From assembly GCA_950022655.1 (NCBI GenBank), contig OX465579.1:139757118-139821117 (forward strand): a DNA stretch of 64,000 nt. Direction: 5' to 3'. The notes beneath the pieces were generated by a model, which worked only from the letters and a program-made list of their open reading frames with translations, was not told where the DNA came from and ran no database searches. The translations under genes and the position numbers were made by a program. Within the stretch, counting starts at the first letter, position 1. Each line of letters starts with the position of its first letter. Source of the DNA: Alentia gelatinosa (taxonomy: Eukaryota; Annelida; Polychaeta; Phyllodocida; Polynoidae). Positions 45,338 to 59,800 of the stretch are shown here, in pieces.

Positions 45338-48300
45338 GTAAGATACCTTTATTTCCCTTTAATCCGTACTTTCTTGAAATGATTGGCAAGGAGAGAAGTT
45401 TGAAGAAATAGTTGAAGTGTTATTGAAAATATTGATGTAAAAACTATGGTAGTTGAGTGAATAGTTTTTGTTCTAGTAAGAAGAAAGCCCCACGATTGAG
45501 TTATTGAGAGATATCGTCCTTGTAGGGTGGGCGGGTGGTATAATTTTTCCGAGGCGTCCGTTGGAAGTTGGAGAGTGAGGTCCTGTGGTTGAGCAGGTTA
45601 CATGAAGGTCGAGAGAAAATTTCGGAGAGTGTAACCTTTCCTGCCCACATTATCACTGGTCAACGAGTTGGTACCAATTAGCTCAGCTTGGGACAAACGG
45701 TAAGATGCAGGGGCGATTTTTAGGATCCTCAAAGGTACTGTGTAATTCCACTGTGCATAAAACCAATAGGTAGAGTCTCAAAATGGGGGGTGCTTCCCCT
45801 CAGGTAGCCATTGATGTAAATTTATTTTGTGCTCTATGCATATAGCTTAAAACAAGAGTTTTCTTTGAAAAGGGAATGTTGAATCTTTTGTGGCACCTAC
45901 ATAACTGTGAATACATAAGCCTTCAAAGCCTCAGAGTACAGCCTGATCTAGCATGAGACTAACACCATTGCACGATTGGGAACAGACTGATAATACGAGA
46001 TTTATCATTGATCTTCGTAACTTCCTTCGTTCAAGCTGGAAATCGAGGATTATGGTCGAAGGGACCTGTTTGCTGTAGGTCCCGTGATGGTAACTGAATG
46101 TATGTTTTGAAATAGAGATCAAGAAAAGTCTTGGCCAGAAATGTCAATTCAAATCATATATGTGTAACAGCATACACACTTTGTGTAAAAAGAAAGACTC
46201 TTCCAAAGCCATCATGTGATGGAAATCATTTATACACGTCTACACAGTGAATCCCTTCTACCATACTGCATGAGAGATCAGGAGAGATAGGAGCAATTAG
46301 ATAGGGGTTTTCGTAGACGATCTCACAGCATTATCCACTACTGACACCTAGGTGATCGATACTACAAATGGCTTTACCCTTCCAGCTGGCACCGTCTCAC
46401 AACCAACAGAAGACCGCCACGCTACTGTTGATAAGAGCTTGCCCCTTGAGGGAATGCTGGACGCCATGGGGGGTGCCACAGCGCATGCATCTACAGTGCC
46501 AAGACGTCCGCCAAGGAAGAAAACTAAATCTCGTCTGCCCGAGGTCGATTTCTCGTCTCTGGCGTGCGAGGAGAACGATGTGCATGCGCAGGATGGATCG
46601 GGACGCTTCCTCTGGGCCGCTATCGTCAAGGGCAACCTGGATGTCGTACGTGGAGTTTTTAAGAAGAAGAGCGCTCTCTCTTATGTGGATAACTATGGCA
46701 ACACGGCGCTCCACCTGGCGGCCAGAACCGGTCAAACCGCCATATTGAAGTGAGTTGGGTTTTGAAAATATCACGAGCGGCTATAGATTGGCCACCAACC
46801 CCTGTCTGTGCTGAGCTCCGATATAGGTGTCGGGCGGGTTAAATCTCACGGTGTATCTGCTGTGTGAGCCTCCAAACAAGTACTTTTGTGTTATGTATGC
46901 TCTAAAAGCAGACATACTTAATATGAAATATTCGTAGCTAACAAATTGATAAAGAAACCCAGATTTATGTTCAATATATTTTGAAAGAAATACACAGGAA
47001 AGGAAATAACAAAATGGTGATTTTGGTTATATAACACACTCTCCAAGCGGTACGAAACATCTGGTAGGAGAATCACACTTTTTTTTTATTAGCTCTTCTT
47101 TATTGTCACTCTCAGTTGATACAATCAATCGGTCCTCATATTCCAATTTGTTCTATTTGACAAACAGATGGAAAACACCATCAGGGAATAGTTTCACTGG
47201 TTTCAATCGGCTTCCATTTTAGGATACCCTTCTATTACAGCTAGACTTGCCAGGCAGAGGGGAGGGTATCTATAGGTGGGGGGTAAGGATGGCGTGCAGT
47301 GGCAGTAGGCAGGCAGAGACAGGTAGACATAGGGGACTGAGGCCAGATTATTTTACAGTCAATGTTGAAGATGATCGCGGATTTAGCCCGACCAGAGCGA
47401 AGGGAGCATTCATCAATTATGGCCAGGGGGCACAGATTTTGGAACCCCGATCGGCAAAAAAAAGTCCCCCCCCCCCCTTTGGAATGCCCCCCAAAAAGTT
47501 TAGTCCCCCCCCCCCCCCCCCCCCCCCCATAGTAATAGGAATAGGGTAACAATACAGGTGAGGCTCAAATGCTTTCCTTCCTTACCTTAAAACAAAGCCA
47601 GTTGCGTTCAGTCAATTGTCAAAGTATATGGTAGTGGTCACATTTAAGATTTACGATGGTACATACTGGTATGTGTAAAACTGAAATTTGCACTTTGGGA
47701 ACATTGCCCAGATCTTTTCATTTGATGTGTTATTCGTGGTAGGAGCTCACACTCTTCATCTGACGAGGAATAATCTTCTGACGATATTTCTCGTATGACG
47801 ATTTTTTCTGGCTCATTGTCATCCTCAGGCTCAGATTGTACACTGCTTTCATTGTGACTGTTGAGGAGTTCTTGTCAATACATGTGCTATGATGGTTTTG
47901 ATTTTATCTTTTTTGCCAGTTATGTGTAACTTATAGTGTTCGAAGTATACCTAGACAGCACTGCTATGGACAGTTTGCCAAGCTTGCCTTCACCAAGAAG
48001 CTATTTTGAATAGCATTTCTACATGCTGCTTCTATACAAGACCTTTGTCTCATTGCCTTGAGGTGCTCCAGATAGCATAGGCAGATTATGACAAAACTGT
48101 GTTCATGTGGAGTAATCTTCCAATATCTATGAACCTGTGATCCCCATATGATTAAAATGAGGACTATGGACCGGGTTTTGAACAATAGGGAACATAGACC
48201 GAGGTATCAGAAGATTATGAATACAGGTTTACAGTTTTATCATTGCTATATTGTATATGTATTGAAACCAAATTGATGATTATGAATACAATGGGCTTGC

Positions 48301-50772
48301 TAAGTTAGGTATTGTATACAGATAACACGGCTATTTTCTGTAGGTGGCTGCTGCGCTGCTCGAATATCGGCGTCTCCGTCCGCAATAATCGCGGCGAGAC
48401 ATGCTGTCACGTGGCTGCCAAACACGGTCACGTGGACTGCTTACGTCACGTCATCTTCTGCGGCTCTATGCGACCCCAATCGGTGGCTACGGACAGTGAT
48501 CATCAGGGACTGACGCCGGCACACCTAGCGGCCATCTTTGGGCATTCACAAATCGTGCGTTGGATGGTGAATACGTTCGGGGCACCTATCGGCACTATAC
48601 GAAACCACCTTGGGCAGACCCCACTGCATTTTGCTGCTGCGAAAGGTGCACGACGGTTGTCTTACATATGAAAAAAACAACAAAGTTGCCTTATGTATAA
48701 GCCCGGATATTACATATATGTATACATATTTATATATATACATGTATGTATGTATGTATGTACAGTGAAACCCCTCTTAAGGGGACACCCTCCGTTCCGG
48801 GCCAAGTGCCCCCTTAAGCGGGGTGTCCCCTTAAGCGGGGTTTTCAGTCTGCCAATGGTTATACAATAGAGAATACCTACATAAAGGAATGAAACGATGG
48901 TTATTAGGTTAAAAGGTTTATTAATAACACATAAATAAGTAAATAAATATAAATGAATATAAATGAATATAAATGTACAAAAAATAAAAAAATGAAAAAT
49001 AGAGGTTGAAGGTGGATATGCCTTCCTTGTGAAATTCGCTCCTGTTAGCAGGCCTCTTACCTGACACCTTCAGTGGGTGCCGCCTGGGCCCACCCGGGAA
49101 TGCTTACTCTATTGTTCTGGTTGCGACAACTCTCTGTCCCGTGCAAACGGGTACCATTAACTTGGATTTTCAGTGTTTTTGATATGATGTCCCTCCAAAC
49201 TGTCCCCTTAAGCGGGGTTTTTAAGCATTTCTGTACCGAAAAACTGTCCCCTAAAGCGGGGTGACCCCTTAAGCGGGGTGCCCCCTTAAGCGGGGTTAAA
49301 ATAAACTCTTAAGGCCACTTAAAAAAAAAAACTTGTTTCTCATCACCGCGCGCGTCAGCAAAAACGTTTTTAGACGATTTTTTTTTTTTTTTTTTTTTCC
49401 ATAGATGAGATGAAAATTTGATAGAAATCATGAAAAATATGAGTATTTGGTATCAAATTAAAGCTCCTGATGTAAGGAATGCATTCAATGTGGTTATATG
49501 GTTGGCAAAAGTGATGCATCAAGTGGTGTCATGTAACCAATTAAGGGGGGCATCCCCCAACCACGACAAGGCTACGATAATGGCTTTCCGACAAGGTCCA
49601 CGACAGCTCTACGATTGGAAGCCTTGTCGTAGCCTTGTCATGGTTGGTGGACCCCAGTTCCCGAAAAGAGGCTACAATAAGGCCACGACAGGCTGTGACC
49701 TGAAGCTTGTCGGGGGCCTTCTGACAAGGCTACGACAATATGGAACATGTTCGATTTTTGCTACGACTAAACCTTTGTCGTGGAGTGTTGTAGATTCCTC
49801 GATATCACTGTCATAGTGTGTCGGAACCACGGGTGCCTTTTTTTTATGGCAACCAGCAACGTCTACGACATGCCACGACACTGCTGTCCCGACCCTGCTC
49901 TTCTCACGACAAGGCTGCGACAAGGCTACGATTGGAACTTTCATGTCGGCACTTGTTGTAGCCTTGTTGTGGTTGGTGGACGTTCCCCCCTTTAGAGTAA
50001 AACCCCACTCCTGGGACACCCCACACGCTCCCGACACTGCTGTGTTGGTGGACCCCAGTTCCCGACAAGAGGCTACAACAAGGCTATGACAGGCTGCGAC
50101 ATGAAGCTTGTTGGGGGCCTTCCGACAAGGCTACGACAATATGGAACATGTTCGATTTTTGCTACGACTAAACCTTTTTCGCGGAGTGTTCTGCATTCCT
50201 CAATATCACTGTTGTAGTGTGTCGGACGCCCCCCTTTAGAGTAAAACCCCGCTCCTGGGACACCCCACACGCTCCTGACACGCCATGACACTCCACGACA
50301 AAGGTCCAGTTGTAGGAAAAATCGAACATGTTCGATTTTGTCGTAGCCTTGTCGGAAGGCCCCCGACAAGCTTCCCAGTCGCAGCCTGTCATGGCCTTGT
50401 CGTAGACTCTTGTCGGGAACTGGGGTCCACCAACCACAACAAGGCTACGCCAAGTCCACCAATCGTAGGCCTGTCGTGGACCTTGTCGGAATGCCATTGT
50501 CGTAGCCTTGTCGTGGTTGGTGGACGCCCGCCTTTAGCCCTTGTCGGAAGCCTGCCTCCACTAGTGCGGCATGCTAAGACACGCTCCGACACACTCCAAC
50601 ATGTTGGAAGCCTCCGACAGTCAGGTAGGTAGGTGTCTGTGGGTGTCTGTGTGGTTATAACAGTGTCTCTATGCCAGAGTATGGCCTGTGTGAAGTAGCC
50701 TAACCATCTGGGAACCATCCCGCTTAAGTGTCTGAAGTCCATATTATTACACTTCAAAAGTCATCTCTGACC

Positions 50773-50805
<33 letters not shown>

Positions 50806-53800
50806 GCGCCCTCGTCATATTTTTCATGGCTTGGTGATGAGAAACAATTTTTTTTTTTTGAGTGGCCTAATAGTGGGGAAAATTTCCGTTCCGAGCAAAT
50901 TGTTCCCTGAAGCGGGGTGCCCCCTTAAGCGGGGTGTCCCGGAAGAGGGGTTTTACTGTACATATATATGTTTGTGTGCGTGCGTGTGTGCGTGTGTGCG
51001 TGTGTGAGAAAGCCATTTAGATACAGCCACTTCTTGGTGGAGATATCAAAACTTCTTGGTGGAGATATCAAAACGGAAGGTATCCATAAGGTCATGGTCT
51101 CGATTTTATGTCCTCACATACTAAGAGCATATAAAGGGATAAGAAGGGGACTGATAGAAGGATGGTGATATTGTTTATTATATGCTTATCAGTCCAATAC
51201 TTAGGCTAGGGTATGTTCGGGTTGTATTTATATTCATGTAGGTCTTTTTACAAAAACATATTTATAGTGTCTAAGTGACGGAAATTGCCTAGCTGTTGAC
51301 GTTCATGGGATTTCAGACAATGGTCTATCCAGACAGTATACGACAACCTTAAATCCAACGAAAAACATAATGTTAATAATCATTGTCCCAGTAACGACCA
51401 ATACTTCAAAGGGAAACTAAATTATGGTACTATATAGCCATGATGTATATACTGTAAAAACTCACCGTTTCGCCGTATAACGTAGAAATATCGCACGGAA
51501 CACTGTTCTGTATACGTTCATCATAAAATTAGTTGTCACGCCGAATTAAGTTAATTATTTCTAATAATGTTGGGTATATAGTAAATATAGAACAACTTAC
51601 CACGCTTGTACAAGTCACAAAACTCGATGATGATTTGCGGTTCATAAGGAACTTCATAGTAAATGCCTCGTTCCGTACTAACTGTAAATTATCATCTCAG
51701 TTTGTGGCTTGTACAGCATGGTCAGGTCGTTCTATATAAGTACGGAACTGTCCACTTCTATCAAGATACATCCTTGTCGTGTTTAAGATATAGCTGTAGT
51801 GCTTTCATGTTGTCATTAGTAATAGAACATTCAAATCTGGTTGTAGGTTGCCTAAAATCAACTGAAGCTCTCGGTAGACTAGGGGAAGAAGCCATCAATA
51901 CAAAGGACGAAGTTGGTAAGTCAAACTCCAATGTATTTCACAGCCTAAATCCGATAAGATTACAAAGACTAATAGTGGAGTAGTGGATTGAATAATATCC
52001 TATTATTATATACCTATGATCGCACATCTAGGTCCATAGTGAATGACGCTAACATTTTAGTAATTCAAATGTTTGTTTTCTTTATGATTTTCAGGCATAA
52101 ATACTAGGAGAAAACGTGGTTACTGAGCTCGTACAGGTCGCAGTTTGAGGTCATTTGTAGCAGAAATACATCCTGACGCAGTAGGCAGAGGAAAATATTT
52201 TTGCTATAAATGACCAAGAACGGACACCTTACGGGCTCAGGCACTACGTTTTCTTATGACTATATGCCTCCTATTCGTTTAAAACGCCATTCTATCAACT
52301 TTCCTGGTCCGTGATTCAACCCCACGTTCCCTTACAAAAACACTGTCATTCACTACAGCCTGTTAGCGGAAAGCACCTGCAACAGGCGACTCGATGCGGT
52401 CTGTGGATTGTGTGGTGGGCGGTGACACTGGAACTCAGTAACTAACCACGGGAGGATTATGTTGGCAATGTCAGTCGGCGAGTGGACTTGTTATTACCGA
52501 CCAGTCTTGGATGCTTTAGATGTTTAAACGATATTACGCGAATGCCACACGTTAGTTACCTCAAAATTTGGGCATTACGCACTTCTCCTTACGTGAAGTT
52601 TATAAGACATCTAGAGCTAAACCCATGAGCAGCGGTAAAGAGGTAACACTGCAACGCTCTTGCAACCTACGAGAAATTTTGCGAAATAATAAACTGGAGC
52701 GGCACAGTGTGTTCTGCTGCATTCCCTTGATTATGCCAACGGACTCTGGCGGAATCCGGGCGATTGACTTGTTTTTATCAATCGGTTTAGCCTATTTGAG
52801 CTATTTAAACTGTATTTGGTGAATGTCCCACGTTAGATTCCTCGATATTGGGTCATTATGCACTTCTAGCAATTACGTAGAGATAGTAGCATATCTCTGA
52901 ACTCGTAAATGGGGGTAAGAGAACCACCATTTTGTTTTTCTGGCGTCTCCACTGGTCTCGCAGGCAACGCGGGAAATTCTGTTAGTGAGCTAAACATTGG
53001 TCACAGTGTGACGTATATGGTTGACATTGCGCCTGAACATTCGGATTTAATGTCATTCTGGGAGCTGTTTCAAAACGTGGGTTAAGTCTATGGTTTTGAA
53101 ACAGCTCCCAGCTGGTTCTTTTATCCCAGAAATACGCCCCTCTACCTGGGCATTGGGACGTATTAATACACCCCTCTCATAACTTCTCACACACTTTAAT
53201 ATCATATTCTGTAAAGGTTCTCACAGGGCTACATTTCAGGAAGAATTCTCACCTCTGAGCCTGTGAGGTGATAGCATTGTGTATATTTCCCATTGGCTCT
53301 ATGTCAGTCGAGGTAAGAATTCTTCCTGACATGTAACCTTTTGAGAACCTTTACAGAATACGGTATAGAGCTGTTTGAGAAGTTACCAGAAAGGTTATTT
53401 CTGGGACAAAAGACCACGAATGAACATCAATTCCCCCACAATAAGTACGCTTCCTCATAGCATTATTCACTAATGTCCAACGTTCAAAGTGGATGTATAG
53501 GTATCTCGCCATCAGACAACCATAAACAACCAGAAATAAATATTGTATTAGATAGAATTTAAAGGTATTTTCTGCTCAGAGAAGTAACTTATCTTCATCC
53601 ATTCACAACTTATTTGTGCAATATCAATTATTATAACTCAACAATAAGTCCACTGGCTGTGCACCCTAGATTTGTTCTCTTTTTACCTCCTGTTAAAGGT
53701 TGCACACCTGTCTACTACGCTTGTCAGGAGGGTCAGGTACTCACGTTACGTCATCTCGTGGACGTTGCTGGTGCCAGTGTTTCCATAGCGACCAACGAGG

Positions 53801-56800
53801 GGTTAACACCATTACATGCAGCTGCGCAGACCGGAAGACTCGACATCGTCCACTTTCTGTTACAGCGCGGCCGCGGCGAAGCTGACCTCACTTACCAAAC
53901 TAAAGACGGCGCCACCGTGTTCCATATGGCAGCGGGTTGGTGTAAATCCTATGACATCCTACATATTCTATCATTCACGCCTCATTCTCCACTATAAGAA
54001 ATATTTGTATTTCCTCAGACACAGTTAGTATCTTTTTCATCTAAATGTTTTGAATAAATTCGGAAAGGAAGAAGAGACTATTTCAAAATGACACTGAAAT
54101 TCATCCTCTTGAATAACGATAGGAATGTATTCCGTTTAATGATCAAACAGACTCAACACCTCCTGGTGTTCTCACCATTTACTTTATACAATCTAAGGAT
54201 GAAGTCTTAACCAATATTCAATGCGTTTACTCTACTGATTAAGTAATAGTCTCAAGACAGGTGTTCTCAAGATTATTTCATACAATCTAAGGATGAAGTC
54301 TCAACCAATTTCCACTGCGTTTACATTAGTGATTAAGTAATGATAGTGTTTCTTTCTATCTACAGCTAATGGCCGCGCAGACACACTCGCTCTGCTTCTG
54401 ACAAATGCAGGAGCAGATTACGCAATGCGCCTGCGTGACATCAAAGGAAGTAGTTGTGCGCATGACGCTGCTGAGAATGGTCACGTGGACTGCCTGAAGC
54501 TCCTGTTTGCTGCTGGATTAAACATGTATCAGATAGATGAGGTGAGGGAAAGGGCGAGAAGAAGGAATGATATAACAGTTATATCAAATACTCAGTAGAG
54601 CCGAATTGCTGTGATGAGTTTATTACAACCTTGTGCGTACGTGATGGTATGCCCCTTTGCCTACACGGTAAAAAAAACTTCCATGAATTTTACGGTTTTT
54701 CCCTGGCTACTGGGGTGCCATGGAAACACCGTAAATTTTACGGGCGACTGTAATATCTTTCTGACTGTAAATCTCAACTGTAATAAACCGTATTTTGACA
54801 ACGGTTATAACCCGTTAATATGACATTCAAAACTGTATGAACATCAAATAATAGTGGCCCTCTGCATGCATAAATAGATCTTGTTACTGATGGTAGAACT
54901 GTTTTACTAGAGATATCTAGCATATAAATATAATAATGAATATATTGTGACCATCACCAAACAGCATATTGGCTCATCAATGTCATTGAGATCAATGGTA
55001 TTTTAACATCAAATTTTTTTCAAATCTTATGTTCTCTGGGCAAATCATCTCACAAGGGTATTGATCAGAACCTCACACTACTAGGCTGCACTATTTATGG
55101 TGGGACAAAGTCATTCCTACTTCTGTTTTAAAGATTTCCCATGAATGTGGTGTTTTTTGATCATCCGAATAACAATAATGTCTTTAAAATTTGAGAACTA
55201 ATATGGTTTAAGTTGTAGAAACCTTACAGAAGATAGATGAATATCTATTACACATTTTGATGCAGATACATTCTCGATTTTATTCATTACCTCTATTTGT
55301 TGCTGTTGTTAGAATCGCTCTGAGTGTACCTAATATATAAATTTTCACAGATTCATGCTGTGAACTGCCCGTAGATTGAGTGGTTTACGTCACTGAATAC
55401 GATTACAGTTCAATACCTTTTTGTGATACCAAATATACGGTATGAAACTGTAGATAAGATTACGGTTATATACTGTCCACGTTTTCGATAGTATCCTTAA
55501 TATTTTACTGACATTTTTTACAGTGTATCATAAAAAGGTAAAACACTGGTAACTACAACCACATCACTCCAGTATGGCCAAGCATTTGATGATGTGTTGC
55601 AGCATATATGTAGTGAGATGTTGCAGTTGGCTAAAGGCCATCTCTTTTCAAATCCATGGTTTGGTGATACTCCTTTGGGCGTTGAGTACGATTTCTCAAT
55701 GTCAAATGTATGGGGGGAAATACTATCGTAAAACTGGATGAGTTTTAATCTTGGCCACCGTATGCCACGACTGGAGTTTGGTATAGTGATTTCACGAGGA
55801 GAAGCCAAAACTCCAGGAGTGGAATGTGGTGGCCACGATTAAAATGAATCAGGTTTTGATTTTATCCTACCCTGTCTCCTCGATTTTGGAATATTACGAT
55901 ATATTTGTCACAGCTGCTAGTCTTGGTTATGTCAGGTTGAAGCTCAGATATCCCTCTTGGTATATGTTCGCACTCTCTCTCTCTCTGTACCTTATATATG
56001 AAGATGGACGAGTAGGTGATAGAGATAGGAAATGATGATGGGGAAAGGGACATGGTGTACATATTTAAATGTATACCAGTATCTTATAATCAATTTAAAT
56101 ACAATATCAGCCCTGTCAATACTGTTGATATGAGACTGATAAATGTATTAATTAGGGGTCCATGCATTGGCTCTCTTTCAGGATGGAGAAACGCCCTGTA
56201 CCCTGGCTTCACGTAGCTCGAACAGTGCATGTGCAGCCTTTGGAGAGGAATTGATGAGACGGAGACCGGAAGTTCCATCAAGTGATATTATTAGTTCTAA
56301 CAGGGCCACAAACAGTGACGCTGATTCACTGGTGGGCGAGTTCCAAGGTACGATGGGATCCCTATATCAATCAGACGTAATATGAATGCGTTGTTGTATG
56401 ATGCAATTAGTTTCACTTATGGAATCCCTCAGAAGCCATAGCCATGCATATTGTGACTTTTCTACACCTGTCTGTTATATGGTATGTTGCATACGGTAAT
56501 TTTTAACATTTTTAACCCATTTGATATCGGACGATATGGTGAAGGTAGTGTTAGAAAAAAAAACGCATCATGTTATACAAATACGTGTGTACATCGTGGA
56601 AATGACAACGTAATATGCATACGTACAATGTAAGATATGCATATGATGTATAAATTTTATAGGCGTACCTTCAATTCAATTAATATGTTCACATAGTAAT
56701 ATCGCAGCCTGGTTAAGGTGTGAAAGCGTTGCGAGTCGAAAAGCAATACAGAATGATACCCTCATTTTATGCCACCAGGGAGGTGAGTATAACAGACCGA

Positions 56801-59800
56801 TGCCGTGAGACAGGGTATCGGTTTTTCCCTAGAGGCGTGAAAACACAATCATTTGGGGGTGGGGGTAAAAATAGCAGATCTCATTACGACTGGCTTCTAT
56901 CAGAGCCTGCTCGCATTACCAGAGGTTCATTCGCCTTGTTCAAACTCACAAGTTACACTAACTGGGCTGACCAGTAAAGTGTTCATTCTGGATGATTAGG
57001 ATTTGAGAATCTTTGTTTTTGTTCCGCTCGGATTTTACAGATTGGGATGGTGATCAGCTGATTAGGCTGATAGAACAACAGACCGCTAGATCACAGCACA
57101 GCAAACCTGACGCCACCACGTTCATACGAGAAGACAGCATGAGATCAAAGGTCAGTGAACTGATTATCATAAGGTAAGGGGGAACTCCATAGGTTCATAC
57201 TGATTGCATTAATTTGTTGTGTTTCGTGTAGGGTTTATTCTGTGGAGGACATGTGGGTAAATTAGCGCCTTGGGCGATACATCTATGTGTGTATATGCTT
57301 GTGAAGGTGATTGGACCTATGCTTCGGCTCACCTTTTTTCATATTGGGTTGTGGAGAGTTGAGGGATTATTCCCCATACATACACTTTCACAGGATTGTT
57401 CCCATATTATTTTCACAAGAACTTTTTTCAGGGTTTTACTCTGAGCTATGTTTGGACAAAGTCATGGTGTTTTCCTAGCTGGTTGCCCTGACATTGATTC
57501 TGACAAAATGGGTGTGGCTAATAATGGCTCCGCTTCTAAGGACATTTTAGGTCCCTTGCTCTCTTCTGGTCAGACTACCACAGTTTTGTTACCAGATATT
57601 GACATTGATCTGCTTCATAACTCAGTGGGGGAAACTGACACTGGATAGGCTGGACTTATTTTCGGCTTCGTCATGTGCAGCTGGTTTGGTGAGAGGATCA
57701 ATTTGTGGCAGTTTGGGGAACAAAGATGCAGTTTCCCAAGAGGATCAATAAGGTGATTAATCGACCAGCTACATAAATAGTTAAGGGCTTCAGGTGTGGC
57801 TACTCAGGGTTTTACTGGTGTTGTTGATATACCGTACACATGCTTTCAATGTTGGAGAAGGAGTCACAATATTTCTGTTTTAGAGTCCAAGTTGCCTGAA
57901 GAGTTGAGATTCTCAATTGCACCCAAAAAGAGAAAAAGAGACTAGGAGAAGGGACTCTATAGTGATGGCACCTGAGGAAACAAGTTTGAGTTTAGAGCTG
58001 CCAGCTATGGTTACATTTGCTAAGCCAAGTAACTCGGCTAGTAAACAGGATGGCAAGGTTGGAAATGCACAAAAGTCTGAGTTGGAAGGATTGGAACTTC
58101 CTAGGAAGGTATTGATGGATGACATTGGACCCGAGGTTAGTGATAATGTCAAAATGGTGGTCGGTGCCATCTAGCAAAATCATCTGTCAAGGGAAGAATT
58201 AAAATAATATTTGATGATCGGCAATGCCACAGGAACCTGGAGGTTCTTTATAAATAATCTCAGTGAAAGGTGTACGACTCTGGATACTAAGTTTGTGACA
58301 GTGCAGTGGGCGATTCAGCTTGCTGCGAGGCCATTAAGCCAAGCGAGAAACACGCCAAGCGAGAAACGCAGCGAGTTCCGTAATCGCCAACACAAAATGC
58401 CCTATATGTGAGGTATTCTTTCATATTTCACCTGACTATTGCTTCCAAGATGCTAAATTGTAGGCAGGAGATATTCCTATGAAATAATATCTCACATACA
58501 CGCCAATTTGTGTTGGCGATTCCAGAGATTGCTGTCTTCACTCCCTTGGTGTGTCCCCGGTATTAGTGAGGGTCCTGGAGGCACTTGGCAATGATTCCGC
58601 CGAGCCCCTAGCGGATGACCGGGGAACCAGAGTACGGATGGGAGGACCTCGCATTTGAGGCCATCCCCATCCAGAGGATTTGGACGCTTGTGGAGTCAGA
58701 CGAAGCTAGGGTGCCATCGGTGAACTGGGAGAATACCTCCTCAGAGAGGGTACGCACCCCAGCCCACACAAAGTCCATCGCATCAGTTGTAACATCACAC
58801 ATGTGTGCGAGAATGTAGGGCTTATTCGCTAGAGGAGTTTTCACGTCACTTAACATTTTGAATAAGCCATACAAATGTTCCGCGATAATATAACGTATAA
58901 GAAGCAATAATCAAGGGAAATATGAAATAATAGCTCACATACACGCCATTTTGTGTTGGCGATTCCAAATATCGCTGCCTTTCTCACTTCGTGTGTCTCC
59001 GGCTTTACCAATGGGGCTCTTAAACGGCTGATGAGAGTTGAATATTGATGTTGCTGGGGAGAACAGGTTATATACAGGTGATGTTGGGGAGTTGTCACCG
59101 TTCCGCCAAAACAGGCACGATAAGTGTCCCTGTCAGGCGGAGATAAAGGTGGTACTGGTACCTGCGGGGTTCATTCTCATTGGCTCTCTCTCAGCTTCGT
59201 CTCGGCCAGGCCGTGAGGCTGTCGATGGCGGCCTCGAGCCAGGTGAGATGGGCATCGGGGTCCATCATCAGATTGGGTGCAAGAGCCTCGGCTACTTTTG
59301 TCATCTTTTTCTTAAGTGCACAAGTAGCTTGGGGAGCTTTTTCGGTTGTTGTCACTGATCTAATAGCGACTTTGCCCATAGTTGGTAACTAGACCTACCA
59401 CGTGGTGGATGCGAGTGAACCCGCAACACAAGTACGTACCAATAAGGTACTGCATTTTACTTTTATTGTATATCTTCGAAAAGAAGTATTTCATGAAATA
59501 TTCACGAAAATGTTACGACGTCAAAGCTGGATTGAAAGTGTGCTGGTAGTTATGTTGACATCATACCAGAAGCGACAATCTCATTAGACAGAGTTAACAA
59601 TTTGCACATTATTTTCACATATTCAATCAAAAATGGTTAAAACAAATTCTTTCATATATAATTTACTTTCAAATATTATTTGTTATCTTATTGAGTATTA
59701 TATTTGAACTTGATATCTAATTTGACGGTTATTCTGTCTATAAATTGCTGGTACTAAGTAACTCTATGAAAATTATTCAAATTGTATTCAAAGAAAGGGT

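Noticed and set aside
46352..46385. Start of exon 2 at the AG of 46350-46351
   Set aside because: Joining exon 1 there gives a frame that soon stops. The acceptor at 46385 keeps phase and has a better pyrimidine tract.
49418..50632. Several overlapping open frames on both strands
   Set aside because: All lie in the CGACAAGGCTACGAC foldback repeats. Frames mirror each other because the DNA is palindromic.
58608..59379. Minus-strand Gag-like frames (58907-58608 and 59379-59191)
   Set aside because: Short, in different phases, without a recognisable motif. The DNA between them contains the CGCCAACACAAA repeats, so I could not support a protein.
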